Assembly (NCBI GenBank): GCA_011523545.1
Contig: WTGN01000040.1
Span: 20,868 to 84,867 of the forward strand
DNA length: 64,000 bases
Source: Chloroflexota bacterium
Lineage (GTDB): Bacteria; Chloroflexota; Anaerolineae; Aggregatilineales; Phototrophicaceae
Reading direction: 5' to 3'
Positions 50,094-59,074 of this stretch are shown here, in pieces (position 1 is the stretch's first letter; every line of letters begins with the position of its first letter). The notes under the pieces were generated by a model. The model was given only the letters and a program-made list of their open reading frames with translations, did not search any database and was not told where the DNA came from. Position numbers and translations under genes: made by a program.

Positions 50094-51092
50094 ATGACAA
50101 ATTCGCAGGCGCAGCGGAATCGTGAAATCATCAGCGCATATTGGAGGGCGATGAACGATGCGGACGCCGGTCAGATAGCGGATATCGTCAGAGCCCATTG
50201 TCGCGAAGACAACGTTTGGCATGGCCCGGCGCCTTACCAGGACATCAAGGGCGTCGACGCGCTCATCGAGCAATTCTGGCGGCCGCTTTGGCATGCATTT
50301 CCCGATTTGCGGCGCTGCTGCGATGTGCTGCTGGCCGGGCGCTATCGCGAGCAGGATTGGGTCAGCGCCTCCGGTTATTTTCGCGGCACATTTCGCGAGG
50401 ATTGGCACGGGATCGCCGCCAATGGCGCCGAGACGCTGATCCGCTTCGGCGAAGTCATGGCCTTGGAAGAGGGAAAAATCGTCAAGACTTATTTCTTGCT
50501 CGACCTCATTGATGTGATGCAGCAAGGCGGCTTTCAGCTCCCTTGGCAGGCGCCGGCGGTCGAAGGCCTGCGCCCGCCGGTCAAGCTGGGCAGCGGCGTC
50601 TTGGGCAGCGAGCAAGACCCGGACGAAACGCGGCAGACGCTGCTGCTGGTCGAGGCGATGTTGTTCGGCCTAGTGCGCAAGGACCAGCCGATGTCGCTCT
50701 ATTGGGGCCCGGACATGGTCTGGAACAGCCCAAGCGGCGTGGGCAGCGCGCGCTCTCTTGATGAGTTTCTCGCCCGCGTGCATCATGTCTTTCTCAATGG
50801 CTTGAGCGGGAGTTGGACCGGCTCGCACAATGCGCGTTACGCTGAGGGGCGCTTCGCCGTTTCGACCGGCTGGCCCAGCCTGGTCGCCGTGCACGATGGC
50901 GTCTTCCTGGGCTTCCCGCCCAGCGGCAATGAGCTCCACTGGCGCATCATGGACTTCTGGGAGCGTATAGGCGACAAGCTCGTCACCAACTGGGTGCACA
51001 TTGACATGATCAATATCTTTAAGCAGATTGGCGTTGACGTCTTTGACTTGTACCGGCAATATCGGCGCGAGAAGAGCGCGCAGGAGAACTAA
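50094..51092 (+). CDS. Double NTF2-like (SnoaL/ester-cyclase-type) protein
   Basis: The 332-residue protein holds two NTF2-like cone folds: the first at about 8-145 (IISAYWRAMNDADAGQIADI, FWRPLWHAFPDL, GIAANGAETLIRFGEVMALE) and the second at about 170-325 (LDEFLARVHHVFLNGLSG, NELHWRIMDFWERIGDKLV). SnoaL-type proteins can be cyclases, isomerases or hydrolases. AGGAGAAGC lies before the ATG. A second double-NTF2 protein is found two genes later. Confidence 0.82.
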   Translation: MTNSQAQRNREIISAYWRAMNDADAGQIADIVRAHCREDNVWHGPAPYQDIKGVDALIEQFWRPLWHAFPDLRRCCDVLLAGRYREQDWVSASGYFRGTFREDWHGIAANGAETLIRFGEVMALEEGKIVKTYFLLDLIDVMQQGGFQLPWQAPAVEGLRPPVKLGSGVLGSEQDPDETRQTLLLVEAMLFGLVRKDQPMSLYWGPDMVWNSPSGVGSARSLDEFLARVHHVFLNGLSGSWTGSHNARYAEGRFAVSTGWPSLVAVHDGVFLGFPPSGNELHWRIMDFWERIGDKLVTNWVHIDMINIFKQIGVDVFDLYRQYRREKSAQEN

Positions 51093-51140
51093 ACTTGACG
51101 CGGAAGGACGGCTGCGCCAGCGCCGCGCGCTGACGACGCT

Positions 51141-51971
51141 ATGCGACCATCCGGCGGCACTAAACGCTCGCGCGACAAGGGCTCCCCGTTCCTTTACGGC
51201 CGGACGTCCTTCATCGCCTATGGCGCGGATCCACGATTCTCATATTGCTTGTATGTACCGGATGAGATTCGGCGGCTCTGCGTTTATGTGCACGGGACCT
51301 ACCGCGACGCCGCCTTCTATCGCGATCAACTCATGGACTTCGCCGTCCGCAATCAAGTCTTGCTGGTTTGTCCCATGTTCCCGGCCGGTCTCATTGAGCC
51401 GGGCGACGTAGACAATTACAAGCTATTGCGCTTCCACGAGATTCGCTACGATCAGATCATGCTGGGCATGCTGGATGAGATACGCCAGCGTTACGCCGTT
51501 CCTTGCGAGCGATTCATGTTAGGCGGTTTTTCCGGCGGCGCGCAGTTCGCCCATCGTTTCGCTTATTTTCACGGGGGGCGCCTTAGCGCGCTTTCCTTGG
51601 CGGCGCCGGGCCGGGTTACGCTGCTCGATGAATCGCTCGACTGGTGGAGCGGCGTACGAGACGCCGAGCGACTCTTCGGCCGGGCCATTGATATCGCCGC
51701 CCTGCGCGCGTTGCCGATACAGCTGTTGGTAGGCGAGAACGATGATGACGATATCACCGTAGCCGACGACGATCCCGGCTGGACGCCCGGCGCCAATCTC
51801 GCAGGCGCAACTCGCCGTGAACGTCTCGAATCGCTGTTCAGGCAATATCAACGACTTGGCTGTGACGCGACGCTGGAGATAGTAGACGGCTGCGGGCACG
51901 AATGGCCGCCGCTGCGAGAGGCGACGATTCGCTTCTTTGAGGTATCATTCACCTGCGCGGACGAGGATTAA
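51141..51971 (+). CDS. Alpha/beta-hydrolase fold protein
   Basis: The hydrolase triad is recognisable in this 276-residue protein: nucleophile Ser in GGFSGGAQFAHR, an acid in LLVGENDDDD, and His in VDGCGHEWPP. The oxyanion strand is LCVYVHGTYRD. The family is diverse (esterase-like, lipase-like), so no substrate is proposed. No clear ribosome-binding site precedes the ATG. It lies between two double-NTF2-like genes, which suggests a short pathway on a common substrate. Confidence 0.85.
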   Translation: MRPSGGTKRSRDKGSPFLYGRTSFIAYGADPRFSYCLYVPDEIRRLCVYVHGTYRDAAFYRDQLMDFAVRNQVLLVCPMFPAGLIEPGDVDNYKLLRFHEIRYDQIMLGMLDEIRQRYAVPCERFMLGGFSGGAQFAHRFAYFHGGRLSALSLAAPGRVTLLDESLDWWSGVRDAERLFGRAIDIAALRALPIQLLVGENDDDDITVADDDPGWTPGANLAGATRRERLESLFRQYQRLGCDATLEIVDGCGHEWPPLREATIRFFEVSFTCADED

Positions 51972-51987
51972 CCGGGAGCGATTTACG

Positions 51988-53166
51988 ATGGCGCAAAATA
52001 GAGAAGCCACCGGCGATTCAGCGACAGTTGGCGACCAAAAGCCGCCCGGCAGCGACGCCGCCGAACCGATAGCGATCGCCTACGGCCCGGAAATCATGCC
52101 GGGCGATTTCTCGATTTCGCTGGCGGCCAGGGGCGGCACCGACGCCGTACTGCGGGGACCGGGCGGAGAACGCGTTCAGCGCATGCGTGGCTTTGAAGAC
52201 CAATATGTCGACATCATCGACTACATCGTGCGCATCACGCATCGCATCTGGGAAGAAAAAGATATCGGCTACATCTACGACACCTACAGCCATAAAGCGC
52301 ATGTTTATGACGATTATGGCTTGCAATATGGCAGCGAGAAGATCGTCGCCGATACGGTGCATACAATCAACGCCTTCCCCGATATCCGCCTGTTCGCCGA
52401 TGAAATCATCTGGGCGGGGAATGACGAGATCGGCTTCCACACCTCGCATCGCACCGTGATCAAGGGACATAACACCGGCTATTCGCGTTATGGACCGCCG
52501 ACCGGCAGACGCGTCTTCCTTTGGTGCATCGCCAATTGCGTCTCGCTGGAGAACCACATCTTCGCCGAATGGGTGATTTATGACACCGCCAATATGATTC
52601 GGCAGTTGGGCTTCGACCTGCCGACAATGGCGCGGCAGCTTGGGAATGAGATGGGCGGGGGCGCGATTGAAGACGAGGGCTTCGGCGAGGCGGAACGCCT
52701 CAGGGGCCAACGCAAGCCGGCGCAGATGAAGGCGGGCGCTGGCGGCGGCTTTGAAGTCGAAGAATTCATCCGCCGCAGCTGGCACAACATCTGGAACCGG
52801 CGCAGCCTGCAACAGGTGCGGCAATCATACCATCCGTCGCTGCTGGCGCGTGGCGCGACCGGCCGCGTCTTCTACGGGCGCGGCGAATATCAGGCCTTCG
52901 CGCTCGGCATTTTGTCCATGTTCCCGGACGCCATGCTGCAAATCGATGACATCTACTGGATGGGCAACGATGACGATGGCTACCTGGCGTCGGTGCGCTG
53001 GCGCCTGGTGGGCAGTCATCGCGGCAATGGCGTCTATGGCGCGCCGACCGGGCGCCGCGTAAACATGTGGGGTATCGCGCAGCAGCAGATCGAAGGCGGG
53101 CTGATCACAAAAGAGTGGCTGCTCTTCAATGAATTCGCCGTCATGCAGCAGATTTATCGGGATTGA
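51988..53166 (+). CDS. Double NTF2-like (SnoaL/ester-cyclase-type) protein, second copy
   Basis: ATG 51988 follows GGGAGCG; the frame opens earlier at 51937 but that part overlaps the hydrolase. The 392-residue protein has an N-terminal 50-residue extension, a first NTF2-like domain (VDIIDYIVRITHRIWEEKDI to TANMIRQLGFDLP) and a second (FIRRSWHNIWNRRSLQQVRQ to LFNEFAVMQQIYRD). PTGRRV occurs in both domains, showing that they arose by internal duplication. It belongs with the first double-NTF2 gene and the hydrolase. Confidence 0.82.
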   Translation: MAQNREATGDSATVGDQKPPGSDAAEPIAIAYGPEIMPGDFSISLAARGGTDAVLRGPGGERVQRMRGFEDQYVDIIDYIVRITHRIWEEKDIGYIYDTYSHKAHVYDDYGLQYGSEKIVADTVHTINAFPDIRLFADEIIWAGNDEIGFHTSHRTVIKGHNTGYSRYGPPTGRRVFLWCIANCVSLENHIFAEWVIYDTANMIRQLGFDLPTMARQLGNEMGGGAIEDEGFGEAERLRGQRKPAQMKAGAGGGFEVEEFIRRSWHNIWNRRSLQQVRQSYHPSLLARGATGRVFYGRGEYQAFALGILSMFPDAMLQIDDIYWMGNDDDGYLASVRWRLVGSHRGNGVYGAPTGRRVNMWGIAQQQIEGGLITKEWLLFNEFAVMQQIYRD

Positions 53167-53233
53167 AAGAACCCCCACAGAGACATAATGGTAAAACCGA
53201 GTAAGCAATTGAAATCTTACTATTAGAAGAACT

Positions 53234-53307
53234 GTAGGGGCGTTTCGCTGAAACGCCCATCCATGCGATAACGCGAGCTCGTAGGGCGAGAAAAGTCTCG
53301 CCCCTAC
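53234..53307 (+). repeat. Two GTAG-foot hairpins
   Basis: 53234-53259 has arms GTTTC/GAAAC; 53281-53307 is a nearly perfect palindrome beginning GTAGGGCGAG and ending CTCGCCCCTAC. No gene is seen in 53,167-53,381. Confidence 0.75.
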
Positions 53308-53381
53308 AGATTCCCATTTCGCAGGTTCGTTATTTTGTGTGAGCCAAGTGTTTACTGACGAGGGGCGGTTGTGAAAATGCT

Positions 53382-54326
53382 CTAGGCATTGCGCAGGCGT
53401 TCGGCCGCCAGCGCCACCACGCGCTCGCCATCGACGCCGACGCAGACATTGACCAGCGGGCGCCCTTGCCAAGCCGGCAGCGTGTGACCGCCGGTGGCGG
53501 GCCAGGTCTTGCCGCGCCCCAATCCCTGCGTGCCGACGCGCATCGCCCAGCGCCGTACCTGGAAAAGAGTGGGGTCAATCAAGTAAGCGATCGCGCTTGA
53601 GTCGTGCACGAAGATGCCCTCGGCGTCGTAATTCGCTTCGAAATAATTGCGGTAATGCGGCAGGATGCGACTAATGTGCTCCGACATTGGATTGCCATGC
53701 GCGGCGTATTCTGCGATATCGTCGGGCTTCATGTGCACGCGCAAGGTCACATCCAGACCGACCATGGTCACCTGCCAAGCGGCGCCGAAGACGAGATCGG
53801 CCGCTTCCGGATCGTTGCGGATATTGGCTTCGCCGGCTGGGCTGGCGTTGCCCGGCACGAGGGCGTTCCCGCCCATCAGCACAACCTCGTGGACCCAGTC
53901 GGCGATGCGCGGCTCCAGCCGCAGGGCGAGCGCGATATTGGTCAGTGGACCGACGGGGACCAGCGTGATCTCCCCGGGATGGGCGCGCAGCCGCTCAATG
54001 ATGAATTGGGCGGCGCTGAGGTTGATCGCGCTTCCGGCGGGCTCGGGGGCGAAGATATCGCCTTGGCCGTCTTCGCCATGCACAAAGGGGACCGGCCCCT
54101 CGAAGGGTTGCGTCAGCGGGTCTACGGCGCCTTGCGCGACCGGGATGTCAGCGCGGCCGGCGATCTCAAGCAAGCGCAGGGCGTTCGTCGTCGCCAGCTC
54201 GGTATGCACGTTGCCGAAGATGCTGGTCAAGCCGATGACATCCAGCTCGGGCGAGCAGAGGGCGAAGAAGATCGCCATCGTATCGTCAACGCCCGGGTCG
54301 GTGTCGATTATGATTTTGCGTGGCAT
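53382..54326 (-). CDS. Inosine/uridine-preferring nucleoside hydrolase
   Basis: The calcium-binding N-terminal motif DTDPGVDD (Asp8, Asp10, Asp14, Asp15) and the central VPVGPLTNIALAL mark the IU-nucleoside hydrolase family, which splits ribonucleosides to ribose and base. The C-terminal VHDSSAIAYLIDP corresponds to the family's VHD motif. At 314 residues the length is normal and it is cytoplasmic. With the ABC importer and PfkB kinase, it fits nucleoside salvage. Confidence 0.93.
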   Translation of the reverse strand: MPRKIIIDTDPGVDDTMAIFFALCSPELDVIGLTSIFGNVHTELATTNALRLLEIAGRADIPVAQGAVDPLTQPFEGPVPFVHGEDGQGDIFAPEPAGSAINLSAAQFIIERLRAHPGEITLVPVGPLTNIALALRLEPRIADWVHEVVLMGGNALVPGNASPAGEANIRNDPEAADLVFGAAWQVTMVGLDVTLRVHMKPDDIAEYAAHGNPMSEHISRILPHYRNYFEANYDAEGIFVHDSSAIAYLIDPTLFQVRRWAMRVGTQGLGRGKTWPATGGHTLPAWQGRPLVNVCVGVDGERVVALAAERLRNA

Positions 54327-54338
54327 AGCCCGTCCCCT

Positions 54339-54365
54339 TCCCTCGGTGTGCTCGGTGTACTCGGT
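54339..54365 (-). repeat. Variant of the CACAGAGG-type repeat
   Basis: On the minus strand AACCACCGAGTACACCGAGC. It separates the nucleoside hydrolase gene from yjbQ. Confidence 0.4.
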
Positions 54366-54372
54366 GGTTCAA

Positions 54373-54780
54373 TCAACCCGCGATGATCTTCACCTGAATC
54401 TGCCGGCTGCGCGGGCCATCGAATTCGTAGAACAGAATGCTCTGCGACCAGCCCACGAGCAGCTCGCCGCCGTCGATCGCCAGCGTGATGCTGTTGCCGA
54501 CCAGGGTCGCTTTGATGTGGGCGGCGGCATCGGCGGGCGTGTCATATTGGTGCACAAAATCGACGCGCGTCGGCACCAGCCGCTTGACATCGGCCAGGAT
54601 GTCGGCCGGCGTCGCCGGGTCCAGCCCCGAATTCAGCGTGATTGCGGCGGTAGTGTGGGGCACAATGAGGACGCAGATGCCCGCCTGCACCCCGCTCTCG
54701 GCGACGAGCGCCTTCGCCTGGGCGGTGATATCGACCAGGGCGTCGCCCGCCGGTGTTTCGATTGTAATTTGCTTCAGCAT
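54373..54780 (-). CDS. yjbQ: YjbQ-family protein (secondary thiamine-phosphate synthase-like)
   Basis: The frame opens at 54906, but AGGAA before ATG 54780 and family length (135 residues) decide the start. Motifs are typical of UPF0047/YjbQ: GICVLIVPHTTAAITLN, DFVHQYDTPADAAAHIKATL and GELLVGWSQSILFYEFDGPR. The family is known for weak thiamine phosphate synthase activity; its true role is unclear. Its start overlaps the PfkB stop by seven bases, so both are translated together. Confidence 0.9.
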   Translation of the reverse strand: MLKQITIETPAGDALVDITAQAKALVAESGVQAGICVLIVPHTTAAITLNSGLDPATPADILADVKRLVPTRVDFVHQYDTPADAAAHIKATLVGNSITLAIDGGELLVGWSQSILFYEFDGPRSRQIQVKIIAG

Positions 54781-55730
54781 GACAAGTTGATTCCTGTTTT
54801 TTGCCGGTCGAGAATCGCCTGTACGTCGGCGCGCGACGGGGCCTTGCGCCCGGCGCCGGCTCGGGCCACGCTGGCCGCGCCCATCGCATTGGCGATTGTG
54901 CCACATTCCGGCCGGGAATGCCCGTTCAAATCGGCCCAGATGTAAGCGGCGGCAAAGGCGTCGCCCGCGCCGACCGTATCCACCACCTTGACTGCAAAGC
55001 CCGGGATACGCGCATCGCCCGCGCCCGACATGATATGACAGCCGGCCGCCGCCAGCTTCAAGACAATGGTCAGCGCCGGAAAGCGCCCCAGCAGCGCGCG
55101 GCAGGCAGCAGCGCCCGACCCGCCCGCGGTCACAAAGGGGATCTCGTCTTCGGTCAGCAGCAGCACATCAACGGCGTTCAGCGTTTGCTCCACTTGCGCC
55201 AGCGGCAGCTGCCCAAGGAAAGGCCCGACATCGAAGTAGACGCGGGCTTCGGCGCGCTCCAGGCTATCCAGCACGCCGGTGACAAGGACCGCCAGCCTGT
55301 CTTCCACCAAGGTATACCCGGGGATGAAGACCGCATCAGCCCGCGCCAGCAGGTCCCGCGCCGGCTGCATGAAGGGGATATCGGCGCCGACGCCGTAATG
55401 CCCCAGGAAGACATGATCGCCCTGCTCCAGGTCGGTGAGCGCGATAACGGTGGTCGTTGAGCTGCCGGGCGGGATGATGAGGGCTGATGTATCGACTGCG
55501 GCGTCGCGGAGGATATCCCGCAGAAAGCGCCCCTGCATGTCATCGCCGACCGTGCCCAGCGCCGCGACGTGCAGGCCCATGCCGCGCGCCGCCAGTATGG
55601 TGGTGCAAGCGCCGCCGGCTTCGAAATGCAGGCGCTCGGCAGTTTGATGGCGGCCGGCCTGAATGGGCAAGCGCGCGTCCATCACGATATCGACGACCAG
55701 ATCGCCGACTGTCACCAGGCGCTTAGCCAT
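54774..55730 (-). CDS. PfkB-family (ribokinase-like) sugar or nucleoside kinase
   Basis: ATG 55730 is the only ATG near the N-terminus (the frame starts at a TTG, 55751). The 318-residue protein has the family's GGACTTILAARGMGLHV, the lid segment and signature 2, DTVGAGDAFAAAYIW, with the catalytic Asp. It could phosphorylate ribose released by the nucleoside hydrolase, or a nucleoside. The GTAG pair at 55755 lies just upstream. The gene order kinase, yjbQ, hydrolase and the overlaps support one unit. Confidence 0.9.
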   Translation of the reverse strand: MAKRLVTVGDLVVDIVMDARLPIQAGRHQTAERLHFEAGGACTTILAARGMGLHVAALGTVGDDMQGRFLRDILRDAAVDTSALIIPPGSSTTTVIALTDLEQGDHVFLGHYGVGADIPFMQPARDLLARADAVFIPGYTLVEDRLAVLVTGVLDSLERAEARVYFDVGPFLGQLPLAQVEQTLNAVDVLLLTEDEIPFVTAGGSGAAACRALLGRFPALTIVLKLAAAGCHIMSGAGDARIPGFAVKVVDTVGAGDAFAAAYIWADLNGHSRPECGTIANAMGAASVARAGAGRKAPSRADVQAILDRQKTGINLSC

Positions 55731-55754
55731 CAGCTGCCCGCCCTGCGCCAAGTT

Positions 55755-55828
55755 TGTAGGGGCGAGGCGGTGTCTCGCCCGCCAGAATTCGCCATACGCC
55801 GCGGGCGACCCAATGGCTCGCCCCTACA
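55755..55828 (+). repeat. REPIN-like pair of GTAG-foot hairpins
   Basis: A forward hairpin (55755-55782, GAGGC/GTCTC-type arms) and an inverted one (55802-55828, GACCC/GGCTC) enclose about 20 bases. This is one of the clearest head-to-head pairs. A CACAGAGG-type copy follows near 55895-55917. Confidence 0.8.
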
Positions 55829-55934
55829 ACGATTCGTAAATATGGCGAGTTCTTTCAAAGCAGGATTGTTCGCATTACATATTTGGTACTGCTTCTGTGC
55901 CTCCGTGGTGAATCTCAGCTGCCCGAAATCCAGC

Positions 55935-56930
55935 CTATCGCGCTTCAGCCAGACGCTGCAAGCCCGCCGCAATCTCGCGCACATTGTAGGATTGAAAGAC
56001 TTCATCGTTTTCGAGCACAGAAATATCTTCCGCCGGCAGCGCGTCAAAGCCGGCGAAGGCCCCGGCCATGGCGCAAGCGATCGCGCCGATGGTATCGGCA
56101 TCGCCGGAGAGATTGGCCGCCAGGATCGCCGTCTGCTTGGGGTCGCCCTGCCCCAGGGCAAGCAGGCCGAAAGCCGCGCCGACGGTCTCCGGCACATTCA
56201 GGGTGGCGCCGACTTCGTCGTATAGCCGCCGCAGTTTGGGTCGCAATTCAGCATCGCTTTTCGCGATATCAAGCGCTTGCTCAATTTTGAACGGTATCGA
56301 ACAGCCGAACCAGCGCCGTCCATGCGCCGCTCCCAGCTCAGCGCCGCGCAGCCCGGCGGCAATCACATCGTCCAGCGAGGCGCCATCGACCAGCGCCCCG
56401 GCAACAGCTGCCGCCACCGCCGCCGCGCCCGAGACCGCCGGCAGCGTGAAATGCGTGGGCATGCAGACGGTGACCGCGTCGGCAACTGCGCCCTCGATAT
56501 CGCCCGGATGCAGGGTACCGATGGGCGCGATGCGCATGGGCGCGCCGTTGGTATCGCCCCATAAGCCGGTCGTTCGCGGGTCCTCGCCCGCCTTGAGCCC
56601 GTTCAGGCCGCGCCGCGTGCTGGGACCGACATAGGGCGAGTTGTCGCCATCGACGCGGTCATACCAGGCGACCAGTCCCTTGACCGCCGCGTCAAGGGTG
56701 ACGGCGCCGACGTCGATCACCGCTTGGGCGATAGAGAAGGCTTGCTCGGAGTCATCGGTGATGCGCCCGGCGGGCAGGCCGGCATGCACCAGGTGGTCGG
56801 CGGGGGCGGGCTGCCAGCTATCGAGCCAGCCGAAGCAGCGCTCGGTGTCATCGGGGTGGACCTGGGCGGGCATGGCGAAGGCGTCGCCAAGCGCTTGGCC
56901 GTATAGGCAGCCGAGGATTTTGTTTAGCAT
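55935..56930 (-). CDS. ADP-ribosylglycohydrolase-family protein, fifth and short copy
   Basis: ATG 56930 gives MLNKILGCLYGQALGDAFAM, the normal family start (331 residues). The metal motifs are canonical: ITDDSEQAF (TDD) and GDADTIGAIACAMAGAFAG (DxDT). It lacks the helical N-terminus of the four tandem copies and so represents another branch, closer to classical ADP-ribosyl hydrolases. It lies between a ribokinase-like gene and the nucleoside importer, on the same strand as both. Confidence 0.9.
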   Translation of the reverse strand: MLNKILGCLYGQALGDAFAMPAQVHPDDTERCFGWLDSWQPAPADHLVHAGLPAGRITDDSEQAFSIAQAVIDVGAVTLDAAVKGLVAWYDRVDGDNSPYVGPSTRRGLNGLKAGEDPRTTGLWGDTNGAPMRIAPIGTLHPGDIEGAVADAVTVCMPTHFTLPAVSGAAAVAAAVAGALVDGASLDDVIAAGLRGAELGAAHGRRWFGCSIPFKIEQALDIAKSDAELRPKLRRLYDEVGATLNVPETVGAAFGLLALGQGDPKQTAILAANLSGDADTIGAIACAMAGAFAGFDALPAEDISVLENDEVFQSYNVREIAAGLQRLAEAR

Positions 56931-56987
56931 GCCGTTCCGCCCGTGTTTGACAGGTCTGATTTGCAAATCTGTGGTTCTATACAATAC

Positions 56988-56993
56988 TATAAT
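56988..56993 (+). promoter_or_regulatory. -10 box upstream of a small gene
   Basis: A TATAAT precedes the GGGAGG ribosome-binding site of the 57063 gene by about 60 bases. No well-spaced -35 hexamer is seen. Confidence 0.35.
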
Positions 56994-57062
56994 GCGTTAC
57001 ATTTAATTATGGTATAGGGTGCATTTGTCCCCACCGCGCTGAATTACACGGGAGGCACAAAC

Positions 57063-57251
57063 ATGAACAGATTTGACCCAATGCGTGTTTTGCCACCACA
57101 ACCCTTCGTTACTGGTATGGCTACTGCCTTGGATATATACGGAGCAAACGGATTAAAAGTGTACAGCCGCATTCAACATCATTTGATAGAGGTGACGTCG
57201 CAGCCTAGGCCCAGTGCTGAGAATCAATACGTGAGAGTGTCGCCACAATAA
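57063..57251 (+). CDS. Small hypothetical protein
   Basis: A 62-residue frame with a very good ribosome-binding site (GGGAGG, eight bases before ATG). The protein is soluble and begins MNRFDPMRVLPPQPF. It was not recognised. AT-rich surroundings suggest an acquired gene. Confidence 0.45.
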   Translation: MNRFDPMRVLPPQPFVTGMATALDIYGANGLKVYSRIQHHLIEVTSQPRPSAENQYVRVSPQ

Positions 57252-57371
57252 ATGTAGAATAACTGAAACTGCTCGCAGAGCACAAGGATTCACGGATGTT
57301 CAAGTGATATACTATGAGTTATATTCTATTTCAAGGTTTTGCAGATAATCAGCAACTGAGCAAGGTGAACG

Positions 57372-57587
57372 ATGGCCGAGACAACGATGAATGATCGCCT
57401 CACTAAGGTTGAAACTCGAGCGGAAGAGTATCTAAAACGCAGCGAAGTCGTGCCGACTCTCGTCCGCATCGAAACCAAGTTGGATAACCAGAAGTGGATT
57501 TTAGGCGCCATAGTCGCATTTTTGGTCGCATTGGCTGCCGGCTTAATCGTCGGCCTGGTTGTGTTGGTGTTACAGTTGTCACCATAG
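57372..57587 (+). CDS. Small coiled-coil plus transmembrane protein (XhlA-like layout)
   Basis: The 71-residue protein has an amphipathic helix (MNDRLTKVETRAEEYLKRSE) and a C-terminal membrane helix (LGAIVAFLVALAAGLIVGLVV). This is the layout of phage haemolysin XhlA-like proteins, but no phage genes are nearby. AAGGTG is in front of the start. Confidence 0.55.
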   Translation: MAETTMNDRLTKVETRAEEYLKRSEVVPTLVRIETKLDNQKWILGAIVAFLVALAAGLIVGLVVLVLQLSP

Positions 57588-57665
57588 CAAAGCACTGAGT
57601 GCGAAGCCTCCAATTCGATTCTCGCATTTTCACCGCGTTTACGTGTGCGCTGGTAAAACCTTCGC

Positions 57666-57690
57666 GCCCTCTATGCCTCTGTGCTGAATT
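57666..57690 (-). repeat. CACAGAGG-type repeat next to a permease stop
   Basis: On the minus strand TTCAGCACAGAGGCATAGAGG. It directly follows the permease stop codon (57691-57689). Confidence 0.55.
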
Positions 57691-59074
57691 ACGCCCCCCG
57701 CATCAGCACCCGCCCGCCGATCATGAACCAGACGGCAGCGCTCAAGACCAGGCTGATTATCAGCGCCAGCAGCGGCTGGAAGAAGAGCGTCAGAAACAGC
57801 GTCAGATAAATCCCCAGCGAGACGATCGTCACCAGCGCGCTCGCCCGCCAGTTCTCGCGGATGCTGAAGATATTGCGGACGAAGGGCAGGCCGATGAGGA
57901 AGAGCGCCACCGAGGCGACGCCGATGAGCAGACCGGCGGGCACGGCCGTCTCCGCGCCGCCGAAGCCGTTGGGCGCTGAGAGGATCGCGCCGCTCGTCAC
58001 CACGCCGATGACCGCCACCATCATCAGCAGCATGTGCAGGATGCTGATGCGCTGAATCGAGCCCCAGAAGGCGGCGTCGAAGCCAGCGCCCGAGGCGGTT
58101 CGCATTTCGCTGACGCGTTGGGAGATGCGGCGCTGCAGGGCGTAGATGACCAGCGCCAGCACGGTCGCGAAGTAGGGAATCGACTGCGGCAGCTGCGAGG
58201 GGATCTCCAGCGAGCCGATGCGGATGCCGAGCGCGTCGAAGAAGCCGAATATCGATGACGCGATCATGGCGCCGATCGGCGTCCCGCCACCAAGCGACGG
58301 CGTGACCAGGGCGATGAAACCGCGGCCGTTGGTCATATCGCGCTGGAAGAGCTGCAAATAACCCATGCTGATGTGGATGCCGCCCAAGCCGGCGAAGAAG
58401 CCGCTGATCAGCAGGGCGTAATAGCGGATGCGCTTGACGTTGATGCCGACCGAGGCAGCCGCCTCCGGGTTCTCGCCCACCGCGCGCAGGTGCATGCCGA
58501 AGGGCGTGCGATAGAGCACGATGGAGACGATGAAGACGGCGATGAAGGCGACCCAGGTCATCATGCTTTGATTGTCGAAGACATCAAAGAAGAAGCCGCC
58601 GATGAGCGGAATATCGCGGATGAATTCCGGCAGCTGAATGAAGGGCATCTGCAGGCTGGCCAAGGTGCTGGTGTTGCCGCGGTCGCCGGTCAGCTCAAAC
58701 ATGATGGCGACGGTGGCGGAAGAGCCGAAGATATTCAGCGCGATGCCGGAGAGGAAGAGATCGCCCTTCAAGTCGAGGTGGAAGAGCGCCAGCACAAATG
58801 AGAGCAGCAGCGAGACGCAGACGCCCAGCAGCAAGCCCAGCCAGGGGCCGATTGCGACGCCGGTTTCGAAGCCGAACCAGTCTTGCGCATAGGCGCTGAC
58901 GACGACGCCGGTGAAGGCGGCCGAGAGCATCATGCCTTCAAGGCCGATATTCAGCACGCCGGCCTTTTCCGAGATCAGCGCGCCCAGCGACGGCAGCAGG
59001 ATCGGCGTGGTCACACGCAGGATGGCGGCGACGAATACGGCGCTGAAAATCCCGTCAATGACATTTTCAAACAT
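57689..59074 (-). CDS. Nucleoside-type ABC transporter permease 2 with C-terminal extension
   Basis: ATG 59074 overlaps the upstream permease by eight bases. The protein (461 residues) is of the branched-chain/nucleoside permease fold (BPD_transp_2): ISEKAGVLNIGLEGMMLSAA, LRAVGENPEAAASVGINVKR and TPSLGGGTPIGAMIASSIFG. After the usual end at about residue 310 it has around 130 extra residues with about four more membrane helices. It pairs with the next permease. Confidence 0.92.
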   Translation of the reverse strand: MFENVIDGIFSAVFVAAILRVTTPILLPSLGALISEKAGVLNIGLEGMMLSAAFTGVVVSAYAQDWFGFETGVAIGPWLGLLLGVCVSLLLSFVLALFHLDLKGDLFLSGIALNIFGSSATVAIMFELTGDRGNTSTLASLQMPFIQLPEFIRDIPLIGGFFFDVFDNQSMMTWVAFIAVFIVSIVLYRTPFGMHLRAVGENPEAAASVGINVKRIRYYALLISGFFAGLGGIHISMGYLQLFQRDMTNGRGFIALVTPSLGGGTPIGAMIASSIFGFFDALGIRIGSLEIPSQLPQSIPYFATVLALVIYALQRRISQRVSEMRTASGAGFDAAFWGSIQRISILHMLLMMVAVIGVVTSGAILSAPNGFGGAETAVPAGLLIGVASVALFLIGLPFVRNIFSIRENWRASALVTIVSLGIYLTLFLTLFFQPLLALIISLVLSAAVWFMIGGRVLMRGA

